Shown: positions 1-7,987, counted from the stretch's first letter. The stretch is 64,000 nt of DNA from Candidatus Campylobacter infans (GCA_009827235.1 SPMW01000005.1:1-64000); one strand, 5' to 3'. The notes: generated by a model from the letters alone, not told the origin. A program made the numbers and translations.

Positions 1-2
1 TT

Positions 3-512
3 ACTTCTAGCGTAGAGCTTGTGCAAATGATGAGAGGGCAAATCTCTGGTATGCAATGTGTGAAAAATATCGCTGTAAATGCTGGCGGTATAGCTGGTGG
101 AACAGCTGGGGCATCAACTGGAGCGGCTGCGCTATTATTTATCCCGGGAGTTGGCACAATAATAGGCGGTTTAGCAGGCGGCTTACTCAGTGGAATGGGT
201 GGTGGAGCTATGCTTAAAAAACTTATGGATAAATTTATAGAAGATGATTTAGCTAAAAAACAACGAGTATTTTTTGAACATATCATCACTTTAAGTGTGC
301 TGTTTAAACTATCCAAAGATGAGGGAGCCAAATTTTCTGCCATAGTTAATAAAATAATCCAAGATGATATGAATTTCTTTGGCAAAAAATTTGAAATCAA
401 ACAAATGCTACTTTATGCAAATAGCATACTTAAACCTATCGTGGTGGCCATCGTATCTCAACGCCCTAAATTGCCAAACTATACCTTTGAGGTTATAAAC
501 GAGGCTTCTTAA
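3..512 (+). CDS. Glycine-rich membrane protein, 3' part (start lies outside window)
   Basis: The frame is open from the window edge (a possible internal GTG at 21), so the true N-terminus is missing. The visible part begins with a glycine/alanine-rich hydrophobic stretch of about 45 residues (repeated GG and GxxxG spacing, as in GGIAGG and GGLAGGLLSGMGGG). Such glycine-zipper segments form packed membrane helices in other families. It is followed by KKLMDKFIEDD and a mostly helical soluble tail with charged and hydrophobic periodicity. I do not recognise the family. Resemblance to pore-forming or bacteriocin-like hydrophobic segments is only compositional. No partner gene is visible to the left, and the next gene is convergent. 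Confidence concerns the reading frame, not the function. Confidence 0.6.
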   Translation, partial: TSSVELVQMMRGQISGMQCVKNIAVNAGGIAGGTAGASTGAAALLFIPGVGTIIGGLAGGLLSGMGGGAMLKKLMDKFIEDDLAKKQRVFFEHIITLSVLFKLSKDEGAKFSAIVNKIIQDDMNFFGKKFEIKQMLLYANSILKPIVVAIVSQRPKLPNYTFEVINEAS

Positions 513-641
513 TTTGCTTGTATAAATTAGGCTTGATTTCACTAAATTTGCTATATACAAACGCAAATTTTAGTGAAAACGCACTATAAAAAAGTGATAA
601 AATTTGACAAAATGCAACAAATTTTATCACATAAGTCAAAA

Positions 642-1712
642 TCACTCATCAGGGTTATCAGGGTCGTAGGCTTTGTGTGCCTTGTTGATTCTTATTTCTT
701 TGTCGATTTTACGCATATCAAAGTCCTTGCCATCGTTGCTTGTGGTAAGAATTTGCTTTTTAAAATCATAAGCATTGCTAGCCTTATGATAAGTGCCATT
801 TGTAGCTTGGGCTAAGTCTTTAAGGTATTTTAAATCAGCCCCGATAGCAAAGGTGTGAATTTTCACAAGGTTTTGTGCCTTGTTTTTGGAGTTTTTGACT
901 ATGTTTTGATTAAGATTTTGCGTTAAAGTAAGCACCTTTTGAGAGTTTTGCATATCGCTTGGCTTAGCGTTACTGATGAGATAAATTTCCTTTGTCAAGC
1001 CATTGTCCTTTGTAAAATTTGACATAGCCTTAATCAAAGAAAGATTAAGCATTTTTGTCTGTGAGTTCTTGCTTTTTATCTTGTTTAAAGCCTTTGTAAA
1101 ACTTTGCTCATCATAAAATGTGCCAAGCTCGGTTGAATCTAAGCCAGAAAAAGACACAAGCGAGATTTTAGCGTAGTTTTGCCCGTCTTTAAAGATATTT
1201 TGAGCGATAAAAGGGGCTATTTCTTTGAATGCGGCGTTGTATTTTTGCATAGATGAGTTTGCGTTGATTACTATGGCAAGCTCTTTTGTGGGGTTTGTGC
1301 CTAGTTTTATGTTAAAATCGCCGTTTTTAAAGTGCAAAATGCTAAAACTTTGCTTATCACAAACACTTTTCACGCTCAAAGTGTCGTTTTGTAGAGTGTA
1401 AGAAATGGCTCTGTCGGCACTGATAAAATTTGCATTTTCTTTTATCCCGCCTACTAAAAAATTGCCCGCAAAGCGAATGATTTTGCTTTGTTTGGAGTTT
1501 TCATCGTATTTTAAGCCATCAATACTGCTGCCATTATACACGGTAATGGTATTTGGGCTAAAAGCTGAGTGTTGATGCGCTACTTTTTCATCACAACTTG
1601 CCCCAAAGATGAGATTATAAAGCATTTGATTAAAATAATGCTCATCAATCACAATGTCATCATTTGCATAAACAAAGCAAAAGCACAAAAGACACAAGAA
1701 CCACTTTTTCAT
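642..1712 (-). CDS. Exported VWA-fold protein with degenerate MIDAS
   Basis: A 356-residue protein with a signal peptide at residues 1-16 (MKKWF, then a Cys/Leu/Phe-rich core ending VYA), so periplasmic or exported. From about residue 143 it has the alternating hydrophobic strand/helix pattern of a von Willebrand factor A domain (ELAIVI, AKISLVSFSG, EIYLISNA, KIHTFAIG, LAQATNGTYHKA). The metal site normally reads DxSxS but here is N150-A-N-S-S, and the later Asp-containing loop reads ISNAKPSD, so divalent-metal binding is probably lost. Two Cys (40 and 118) in the N-terminal half could form a disulphide. A start with a good AAAAGGAGAT site sits at 1712. The neighbouring upstream gene also begins MKKWF and lies 80 bases away on the same strand, suggesting co-transcription. 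Partner and role are unknown. Confidence 0.75.
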   Translation of the reverse strand: MKKWFLCLLCFCFVYANDDIVIDEHYFNQMLYNLIFGASCDEKVAHQHSAFSPNTITVYNGSSIDGLKYDENSKQSKIIRFAGNFLVGGIKENANFISADRAISYTLQNDTLSVKSVCDKQSFSILHFKNGDFNIKLGTNPTKELAIVINANSSMQKYNAAFKEIAPFIAQNIFKDGQNYAKISLVSFSGLDSTELGTFYDEQSFTKALNKIKSKNSQTKMLNLSLIKAMSNFTKDNGLTKEIYLISNAKPSDMQNSQKVLTLTQNLNQNIVKNSKNKAQNLVKIHTFAIGADLKYLKDLAQATNGTYHKASNAYDFKKQILTTSNDGKDFDMRKIDKEIRINKAHKAYDPDNPDE

Positions 1713-1792
1713 TTCATCTCCTTTTCGTTTTTATAAACCATTGTAATATCAAGGCATTAACCAAGTGTAAATCATTTGATTTGTGTTTGTGA

Positions 1793-2143
1793 TTATTTGC
1801 CTTCGTTGATGACTTTAAAGAAATTTGGCTTGTTTGTTTTGTTGGCTGTGAGTTTGAAAATCACGCAACCATCGGGGCAAACTATATCCTTGCTGAATTT
1901 GCTCTGTCCGCCTAAATTTCGCAAATCTCCGCCACTTCGCACCGTCTCCATAAGCGGAAATAGTATCATCATCATTTTCGAGCAAATGCCTTGCCCTTGC
2001 GAATTCGTGGGGCAACCATAGGCGCATTTGTAGCTATCGCCGATTTCTTCGCCATTTCGGCAATACCCCTCAGTTTTATCGCCACGCAAAAAGCCCCTTA
2101 CTTCAAGCTCAAATTCATAGTCCTCATCAAACCATTTTTTCAT
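1793..2143 (-). CDS. TIGR04076-like cysteine-rich small protein
   Basis: 116 residues from the ATG at 2143, chosen because AAAAGGGACGAAA precedes it and a -10 box lies 34 bases upstream; a further in-frame ATG 17 codons earlier lacks these. Six cysteines occur (GYC, KCAYGCP, GICS, VCPDGC). The layout of an N-terminal strand FELEVRG, then C..G..IGD.......GC, then LFPLMETVRSGGDL, then IVCPDGCVIFKL, resembles the uncharacterised TIGR04076 family, where the Cys and CPD motifs are characteristic. No signal peptide, so probably cytosolic and perhaps metal binding (inference). It probably forms an operon with the downstream VWA-fold gene. Confidence 0.65.
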   Translation of the reverse strand: MKKWFDEDYEFELEVRGFLRGDKTEGYCRNGEEIGDSYKCAYGCPTNSQGQGICSKMMMILFPLMETVRSGGDLRNLGGQSKFSKDIVCPDGCVIFKLTANKTNKPNFFKVINEGK

Positions 2144-2176
2144 TTTCGTCCCTTTTGTGCTTGAATTTTTACAAAA

Positions 2177-2182
2177 ATTATA
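2177..2182 (-). promoter_or_regulatory. -10 box (TATAAT) for the TIGR04076-like gene
   Basis: Reverse strand reads TTTATGCTATAATTT, an extended TGnTATAAT box, 34 bases before the ATG at 2143. No clear -35, as usual for Campylobacter sigma70 promoters. Confidence 0.55.
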
Positions 2183-2282
2183 GCATAAATTCAATGCTAA
2201 AAATAGTATTTAAAGTCATCTTTTGGACTTAAATGGGCGAATTTTGTAAATTTTTCGCAGACATTTAACAAAACACCAAATT

Positions 2283-3461
2283 TCACATAAAATTTGGTGT
2301 GTGTGCCTTACTTAAATCCACAGCCAAATCCTCATCTATACCGCAATTAACAAGCCTTTGCGTGCGGTTTATATGCATTTTGGCTTTTAAGTTTTCAACC
2401 ATTTCAAAGCCTTTTTTGTAAGCATTTGGCTCTGTGCTACCACCTGCAAATACGCTTAAAGCCTCAATCAAAAGGCTTGATTCGGCGTTTATCTCATTAA
2501 GACTATGACGGCGAGAAAAAACGCACTCTTTTAAAAGCTCTATTTTGTGGGGATTTGATTTGATTGAGCCTTTTATATGCTCTTGTCCGTAGGCAACATG
2601 ACGAGCCTCATCAAGCCTAGCAAGGTATAAAAGCCTCTTTGTAGGCTCATCTTTGGCATATTCTTCTAAAAAGGCGAGCAAATCAATAAAAGTGCCTTCA
2701 CCCATAATATGAAGCAAAAAACTTGATTTAAAATAATCTTTTTCGTTAAAAAGCGTGTAAAGACTGCGTTGGGTCGCTACGCTAGAGTGCTGGACGCCAA
2801 GCTTTGTGGCTTTTGCCCTTTTTAAAAAAGCCTCGATATGCCTTGCCTCATCGCCTATAATGCTTGCTAAAAATAGCGGCACTTCGGTGTAAAAGGGCGA
2901 AATTTGAGCCAAAAACTGACTAGGTATGTAAAGGGCCAAAAACTCATTTTCAATCAAATAAGTCATAATCTGCGCCAAAGCTTGCTCGTAAGCTTGCTCA
3001 TAACTTGGGATTTCATTCCACGCAATGTCTCTTGTGGCATTCCACTGCGCTTTTTTCGCCTCCTCATAAAGTTTTATAAGAGAATCGCTCCACACATTTT
3101 CCTTTGAGGATAAGTTAAAATGATACTTTGGGCTGCCTTGCTGCGTGCTAACACCACGCGGGGCAAGTCCTAGCATAGTGGGAGCTAAATTTTCCACATT
3201 TAAGGGCGTGGGCGTAAATTTTTCTTGTGAATTTTTACGCAAATAGTAGCTAAAAGCGTGTTTTAAAGGCTTTTTTTCAACAAAAATTTCGCCCTTAAAA
3301 TGACACCAAGCGACTAAATCGCTTTCTAAATTGTCAAAATCGCTCAAAACCTCGATAATGTCGCCATTTTTAGCAAGTAAAAAGGCGTTTTCAAGCCGCA
3401 AAAAAAAGGCTTTGCCAAGTTCAATCTGTCCTAAATTTAGGCTTAAAATGTGTGAGTTCAA
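2283..3461 (-). CDS. TusA-like domain fused to ferritin-like diiron protein (AurF-type motif pair)
   Basis: 392 residues. Residues about 18-75 resemble a TusA-family fold (GDIIEVLSD, then DLVAWC with Cys53), but the N-terminal CPxP that carries the TusA sulfur-transfer Cys is absent. Residues about 155-300 hold a duplicated four-helix diiron signature: E173-x30-D204-E205-x-x-H208 and E255-x28-D284-E285-x-x-H288, both as DEARH. That E-x(28-37)-DExxH pair is the signature described for AurF/CmlI-type N-oxygenases and related ferritin-like oxidases. It starts at a TTG two bases after the stop of the PhnD-like gene, with an AAGG/TAGG site inside that gene's end, so the two are translationally coupled. 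No signal peptide. The substrate is unknown; an O2-dependent oxidation is the inference from the diiron ligands. Confidence 0.7.
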   Translation of the reverse strand: MNSHILSLNLGQIELGKAFFLRLENAFLLAKNGDIIEVLSDFDNLESDLVAWCHFKGEIFVEKKPLKHAFSYYLRKNSQEKFTPTPLNVENLAPTMLGLAPRGVSTQQGSPKYHFNLSSKENVWSDSLIKLYEEAKKAQWNATRDIAWNEIPSYEQAYEQALAQIMTYLIENEFLALYIPSQFLAQISPFYTEVPLFLASIIGDEARHIEAFLKRAKATKLGVQHSSVATQRSLYTLFNEKDYFKSSFLLHIMGEGTFIDLLAFLEEYAKDEPTKRLLYLARLDEARHVAYGQEHIKGSIKSNPHKIELLKECVFSRRHSLNEINAESSLLIEALSVFAGGSTEPNAYKKGFEMVENLKAKMHINRTQRLVNCGIDEDLAVDLSKAHTPNFM

Positions 3462-3463
3462 GC

Positions 3464-4339
3464 TTAACCTACCTTATTTTCGAGCAAATTTTGTTCTTTC
3501 ATTGCCTCATAGACCTTATGATAGGCTTCTAACTCGCTTTTGCCAACGCGAATCCAGCGGTTTAAGCCCTCCATTGTCATCATTTTAGAAATAAGCTCTT
3601 CGTTTTTGCGTTCATTTTGGCTAAGCAACATTTGACTAAATTTCTCGCCCAAAGCCTCGTCAAAATTTGGCAAAACAGAGAAATTACAATGACAATAACC
3701 CTCGCTAGTCCAAAAACTTTCTATCTCAGGGTAGCTGCCATTTTCTAAAATCCTAGCCCAAGTGCTTGAACCTATGCTCCCAGCATCAAGCCGTCCGCTT
3801 TTAATGCCTTCTAAAATGTCATATTCACTTCTGCCTGTGTCGCCGTGCTTGCCAACATCTGAGTTATAACGAACAACGCTAAGTTCTTTTTCATTTGCCC
3901 TGCCACACTCATCTGGTGAATTAAATTCCTTTATATCAAGGCTTATGCCCGCTCGTTTAAGATAGTAAAGTGCCATAATAGCAGCTTGTGCGCTGTCCAT
4001 ACTGCCAAGCCCAAAGCTTTTGCCTTGTAAATCTTTGAGTGTTTTTATCCCACTGCCCTTTTTACACACAAATTTCGTGGTGAAATTTACATCAGTATCA
4101 CGCATAATGAGTGCTTTTGCTTTGTTTTGCGTGGCATAAAGCGTGCGAATCCAAGCTGTGTTGGTGTTCCACGCTATGTCAATGCTGCCTTTAAGCAAGG
4201 CATCAATTTGCCTTTCATAATTGCTAAACAGCACATAATCAAGCTTACAACCATAATTATTCGCGTATTCTCTTATGATATCCCAAATGGGAACGACTTT
4301 AGGGTCGTAAGCGACTGCACCAAGTAAAATTGTTTTCAT
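3464..4339 (-). CDS. Cytosolic PhnD-like (phosphonate-type) substrate-binding protein
   Basis: 291 residues resembling the PhnD/SsuA periplasmic-binding-protein-like fold: LLGAVAYDPKVVPIW, YERQIDALLKGSIDIAW, TLKDLQGKSFGLGSMDSAQ, GIKSGRLDAGSIGSSTW. It begins directly at strand 1 (MKTILLGAVAYD) with no signal peptide or lipobox, and no permease or ATPase gene is nearby, so it is unlikely to serve a transporter. It sits between an ACAD-fold gene and the diiron fusion on the same strand, coupled to the latter. A cytosolic role in binding or presenting a small ligand, or an enzyme that kept the binding fold, is inferred from this context. Confidence 0.75.
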   Translation of the reverse strand: MKTILLGAVAYDPKVVPIWDIIREYANNYGCKLDYVLFSNYERQIDALLKGSIDIAWNTNTAWIRTLYATQNKAKALIMRDTDVNFTTKFVCKKGSGIKTLKDLQGKSFGLGSMDSAQAAIMALYYLKRAGISLDIKEFNSPDECGRANEKELSVVRYNSDVGKHGDTGRSEYDILEGIKSGRLDAGSIGSSTWARILENGSYPEIESFWTSEGYCHCNFSVLPNFDEALGEKFSQMLLSQNERKNEELISKMMTMEGLNRWIRVGKSELEAYHKVYEAMKEQNLLENKVG

Positions 4340-4385
4340 TTTTTATCCTTTCTTTTTTTGTAACGATGGCTTTGAGCGAATTTCG

Positions 4386-4408
4386 TGGGAGTTTTTAACA
4401 AACTCCCA
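4386..4408. terminator. 9-bp hairpin between ACAD-fold and PhnD-like genes
   Basis: TGGGAGTTT, loop TTAAC, AAACTCCCA: a perfect 9-bp stem in the 91-base gap between two same-strand genes. No U-tract follows on either strand, so it may be an attenuator or mRNA processing/stability element rather than a full terminator. Confidence 0.45.
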
Positions 4409-4430
4409 TAAAATCACCGCAAGATAAGCT

Positions 4431-5549
4431 CTATTTTACTAAGGCTTCTCCAAGCCAAATTTTAAGCACATCAAGCCCCGGTGCCATAACCTGTGAGGCG
4501 AGCGAGTCGCGCATATACCTTTCAAGTGGCAAGCGTTTTGCATAAGCTGTTCCACCGCCAAGTTTCATCGCTTGAGTGCAAACTTCCATTACTACATTTA
4601 TGGCGTGAATTCTACTTGCAAAAATCTTGCCCACCGCATCGCTTTCATTTTCTTTAAAACTTCTTGCCGCCTCCATAGTAAGTGCGTAAGAGCTTTGAGC
4701 TTTGGTGTAAATTTCAGCCAGCTGCACTCTCACCATTTCAATGTCCGCTAAGGCTTGTCCGCTGGTGTATTTACGCTTTTTAGTATGCTCTAAAATGCAC
4801 TCATAAGCAGCCTGAGCTAGCCCTGTATAAACAGCTGCTAAACCCACGACAAAATATATTACTATGGCTATGGCGTGATTGCCACCGTCTCCTTCCTTGC
4901 CGACAAGGTATTTTTCATCAACACGCACGCCGTTATATTGAACAGGCATTGAGGCATTGCCACGCATTCCAAGTCCGTCCCAAGCACTATCTTCGTGTAT
5001 CATATTTGGCAAGGTTCTATCCACAAGCCAAGTGTTGTGTGCGCCTTTGATTTTGCACGAATTTGTGTTTGTCATATAAAAGTCCGCTTGTAAGGCACTT
5101 GTAACAAAACTTTTTCGTCCATTTAGCACTCTTGCGCCATTTTCTAGGCTCTCGCTAATGTCTGGTGAGCCAAAATGAGTGCCTGAACCACTTTCACTGT
5201 AAGCTAGGGCTATGGCTCGCTCGCCTTTGGCGATTTTGGGTAAAAATTCATCTTTCATCGCCGCACTGCCAAAGCTTATTATGCCCGAAGTGCCAGTGTT
5301 GTGCATCATATAGCAAAGCCCTGTGGTAGCATCTTTTCGAGCCAACTCATAACACACGCTGGCATGTTCAACTATGCTCAAACCAAGCCCACCAAATTCT
5401 TTTGGCACTAAAAGTCCCATAAATCCTTGCTTTTTAAGCGCGTCATAGGCTTCTTTTGGGAAACGCCCCTCTTTATCGACACTTTCAGTGATGGGCGCAA
5501 CGATTTCTTGGGCTAGTTTTCTAGCCTTTTGGATAAGTTCTTTTGACAT
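4431..5549 (-). CDS. Acyl-CoA dehydrogenase-fold flavoprotein, probably not a beta-oxidation enzyme
   Basis: 372 residues from the ATG at 5549, which has AAAGGA seven bases upstream; the open frame begins ten codons earlier without a site. It shows the ACAD layout: helical N-domain (GLLVPKEFGGLGLS), flavin loop (ALAYSESGSGTHFGSPDI, FVTSA), a central beta domain (WDGLGMRGNASMPVQYNGV) and a C-terminal helical bundle (GGGTAYAKRLPLERYMRD). The catalytic Glu expected near YEGT reads VMAPGLD here, and the alternative helix-G Glu is also not evident, so ordinary acyl-CoA alpha-beta dehydrogenation is doubtful. No acyl-CoA ligase, thiolase or ETF gene is nearby. It lies upstream of the PhnD-like and diiron genes on the same strand. 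ACAD-fold members also act as N- and C-oxygenases or desulfurising monooxygenases with other partners, which fits the context but is inference. Confidence 0.75.
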   Translation of the reverse strand: MSKELIQKARKLAQEIVAPITESVDKEGRFPKEAYDALKKQGFMGLLVPKEFGGLGLSIVEHASVCYELARKDATTGLCYMMHNTGTSGIISFGSAAMKDEFLPKIAKGERAIALAYSESGSGTHFGSPDISESLENGARVLNGRKSFVTSALQADFYMTNTNSCKIKGAHNTWLVDRTLPNMIHEDSAWDGLGMRGNASMPVQYNGVRVDEKYLVGKEGDGGNHAIAIVIYFVVGLAAVYTGLAQAAYECILEHTKKRKYTSGQALADIEMVRVQLAEIYTKAQSSYALTMEAARSFKENESDAVGKIFASRIHAINVVMEVCTQAMKLGGGTAYAKRLPLERYMRDSLASQVMAPGLDVLKIWLGEALVK

Positions 5550-5664
5550 AAAAGTCCTTTGTAATATATTTGGTGGCAATCTAACAGATTGCGATACTAC
5601 AAAACACGAGAATAAAAGTAAGTAAAATTCGTGTGGTTTAACCTAAACCATTGAGTATTTTGCG

Positions 5665-5670
5665 ATTATA
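5665..5670 (-). promoter_or_regulatory. Extended -10 box upstream of ACAD-fold gene
   Basis: Reverse strand reads TTTTGTGCTATAATCGC, a near-ideal Campylobacter box. It lies 115 bases before the ATG at 5549, implying a leader of about 110 nucleotides. Confidence 0.55.
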
Positions 5671-5793
5671 GCACAAAATTTTAAGACTAATTTAAATTAG
5701 GTAGATTTATTTAAAATTTTAAGCTGGGTTTAAATTTTAATCTATATCAGGCAAAAGATATTTAAAATTTTTAATGGGTTTAAAATTTAAATC

Positions 5794-5817
5794 AAAGCTT
5801 AGCGCGCGCTAAGCTTT
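5794..5817 (-). terminator. 24-bp perfect palindrome after glcD
   Basis: AAAGCTTAGCGC followed by its exact complement GCGCTAAGCTTT, three bases beyond the glcD stop at 5821. On the minus strand it is followed by GATTTAAATTTT. Best read as a strong stem ending the glcD transcript, with only a weak U-tract. Confidence 0.6.
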
Positions 5818-5820
5818 CTT

Positions 5821-7203
5821 TCAAAGTCCCATTTTGTAGGGGTTTAAAATGTTGTTTGGGTCAAAGGCTTTTTTTATGGCGGCAAATAAATTCATCTCAG
5901 CCTCGCTAAATGCGAGCTTCATAAAAGGCGCTTTACTCAGCCCTATGCCGTGTTCGCCGCTTAGCGTTCCGCCTAAATTTACCGCAAGTTTGAAAATCTC
6001 CGTTATCGCCTCGTGTCCTTTTTGTACTTGCTTTTCATCGTTTTTATCTGGTATCATCACATTTGTATGGACATTGCCGTCCCCCGTATGCCCAAAACAA
6101 GGCACTTTAAAGCCATATTTGCTTGAAATTTGCTCTATGCCCTTTAAAAGCTCAGGCAGCTTGGAGCGCGGCACGGTAATATCTTCGTTGAGTTTGAGCG
6201 TGCCGTAAATGTTAATGCTTTGCGAGCAGTTGCGCCTAGCAAACCAAATGTCAGCCGCCTCCGCCTCATCTTTTGCCACGCGAAATTCACGCGCGTTGCA
6301 GTTCTCAAAACTCTCTTTAAGCACGGCTAAATCGCTTTCTATGCTTTCTTTGACATTGCCATCAACATCAGCGATTAAAATCGCCCCAGCGTCCGTTGGC
6401 AAGCCTTTGTGAAATTTTTGCTCCACAGCTTGTATGCTTAATCTATCCAAAAACTCCATAGACACGGGCGTTACGCCTTTTGAGAGCGTTTTATACACCG
6501 CATTCATCGCACTTTGGACGCTATCAAAAACGCCCATAGCCGTTTTTTTGAGCTTTGGCAAGGCGATGAGTTTGAGAGTGATTTCTGTGATGACGGCAAG
6601 CGAACCCTCGCTAGCGATGAGAATGCCCGCTATGTTGTAGCCTGCGACATCTTTTATCGTGCGTTTGCCCGCACGGATTAGCTCTCCGTTTGGCAAAACC
6701 GCACGAAGTGCCATTACATAGTCCTTTGTTATGCCATACTTTGCCGCACGCATACCGCCAGCGTTTTCGCTGACATTGCCCCCAAGTGATGAATACTCCA
6801 TACTTGCAGGGTCAGGCGGATAAAAAAGCCCAAATTTCGCCACTTCTTTTTGCAAGGCTGAGTTTATCACGCCCGGCTGCACTCTTGCAACTAAATTTTC
6901 TAAATCAATCTCTAAAATTTTATTCATATATTTTTCAAAGCCAAGCACCAGCCCGCCATTGACAGCCAAAGCCCCGCCCGTAAAGCCAGAGCCAGAACCA
7001 CGCGGGATAATGATGATTTGATGAGCGTTGCAAAATTTCAAAATCTCGCAAACATCGTTTTCATCGCGCGGAAACAGCACGCCATCAGGCAAAAAGCTCT
7101 TTCTCGTGGCATCATAGCTATACGCACGCCTGTGCGCTTCGTCAAAATAGGCGTTATCATCGCCTAAAAGCTTTTTAAAATATGCAATATGTGCTTTATC
7201 CAT
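5821..7203 (-). CDS. glcD: GlcD-type FAD-linked 2-hydroxyacid (glycolate/D-lactate) oxidoreductase
   Basis: 460 residues, the full length for the GlcD/D-lactate dehydrogenase family. An N-terminal PCMH-type FAD domain carries PRGSGSGFTGG (68-77), VQPGV and the FAD-contacting GGNVSENAGGMRA (141-153). The C-terminal domain carries GHTGDGNVH (371-379) and SGEHGIG (415-421), whose His residues bind substrate. The enzyme would oxidise glycolate or D-lactate and pass electrons to the respiratory chain through a partner. No GlcE or GlcF gene is adjacent, as is common in Campylobacter. It is followed by the 24-bp palindrome at 5794 and preceded, 13 bases away on the same strand, by the PgbA-domain gene. 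Substrate preference cannot be read from sequence. Confidence 0.88.
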   Translation of the reverse strand: MDKAHIAYFKKLLGDDNAYFDEAHRRAYSYDATRKSFLPDGVLFPRDENDVCEILKFCNAHQIIIIPRGSGSGFTGGALAVNGGLVLGFEKYMNKILEIDLENLVARVQPGVINSALQKEVAKFGLFYPPDPASMEYSSLGGNVSENAGGMRAAKYGITKDYVMALRAVLPNGELIRAGKRTIKDVAGYNIAGILIASEGSLAVITEITLKLIALPKLKKTAMGVFDSVQSAMNAVYKTLSKGVTPVSMEFLDRLSIQAVEQKFHKGLPTDAGAILIADVDGNVKESIESDLAVLKESFENCNAREFRVAKDEAEAADIWFARRNCSQSINIYGTLKLNEDITVPRSKLPELLKGIEQISSKYGFKVPCFGHTGDGNVHTNVMIPDKNDEKQVQKGHEAITEIFKLAVNLGGTLSGEHGIGLSKAPFMKLAFSEAEMNLFAAIKKAFDPNNILNPYKMGL

Positions 7204-7216
7204 AATCTAGCCTTTT

Positions 7217-7963
7217 TTAATTTTCATTTGCTATACCGCCATTTTCTTGGTTTAGAATTAAACGGCGGTAGTATTTGTCGTAATCATTTATATGCGCGCT
7301 ATCTGGCTTCCAAAATACAGTATCAATGCCATCAACTTGGGTATAAAATGGCAAATGATAGCTTGCGATTTGCCCACTTTTAAAGCTTTTAAGCACGGCA
7401 AATGATCCACAATCTACAAAAAACGCTTCTTTATCAAGAGCTACAAAAATCACGCCAGCTGCGTGCTTAGCGCAACTTTTGCGAAAATCATCTTTGCTAG
7501 GATTTGGCGTGTAATTAAAGCTTAGCTCAGCCGCTACTAAATCAGGGTGGATAAAGCTAATATTTGAAAATACTTTTAAAATTTGCTTATAAACATCGGC
7601 GTTTGGGGCGATGATTAATGCGCGGTTGTATAAAAAATTAAGCACGATTTTATCGCCACTTTTTGGGGTGAATTTAGGCAAGGGCAGGGCTTTTTGCGCT
7701 AGGTTAGAATACAGCTCAAAGCGCACGGTAGCATAGCCGTTTTGTTTATGGCTTACCACAGCGCGCGCTATAATTGAGCTTAGTCCATTGCCAAAATCAC
7801 GCATTACCACGCCACTTGAACCAACCACTATTTTAGCGCTATCGTTTATTTGAGCTGTGTTGTCATCGTTTATTTTTAGAATATAAGTGTTATATTCGTT
7901 TAAATTAAACTCAGCACCCATAGCAAATGCAAAAAAAATCAAGGCAAAAATCAAGCTTTTCAT
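7217..7963 (-). CDS. PgbA-type plasminogen-binding N-terminal domain protein
   Basis: 248 residues with a signal peptide (MKSLIFALIFFAFAMGA, about 17 residues). The mature part matches the N-terminal domain of Helicobacter PgbA/PgbB: ILKINDDNTAQINDSAKIVVGSSGVVMRDF, NGYATVRFELYSNLAQKALPLPKFTPKSGDKIVLNFLYNRALIIAPN in shortened form, then SFIHPDLVAAEL and a Cys pair (SCAKHAAGVIFVALDKE, VDCGS). The long lysine-rich C-terminal region that binds plasminogen in H. pylori is missing, so the core function of this domain is probably different. It lies just upstream of glcD with a 13-base gap, an arrangement also known around glcD in C. jejuni. A -10 box lies 25 bases upstream of the start. Confidence 0.72.
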   Translation of the reverse strand: MKSLIFALIFFAFAMGAEFNLNEYNTYILKINDDNTAQINDSAKIVVGSSGVVMRDFGNGLSSIIARAVVSHKQNGYATVRFELYSNLAQKALPLPKFTPKSGDKIVLNFLYNRALIIAPNADVYKQILKVFSNISFIHPDLVAAELSFNYTPNPSKDDFRKSCAKHAAGVIFVALDKEAFFVDCGSFAVLKSFKSGQIASYHLPFYTQVDGIDTVFWKPDSAHINDYDKYYRRLILNQENGGIANEN

Positions 7964-7987
7964 ACTAAATCCTAAAAAAATTTGCCG

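Noticed and set aside
573..815. Short plus-strand ORF beside the first gene
   Set aside because: Overlaps the end of the minus-strand VWA gene, has no ribosome site, and its composition follows the antisense of that gene.
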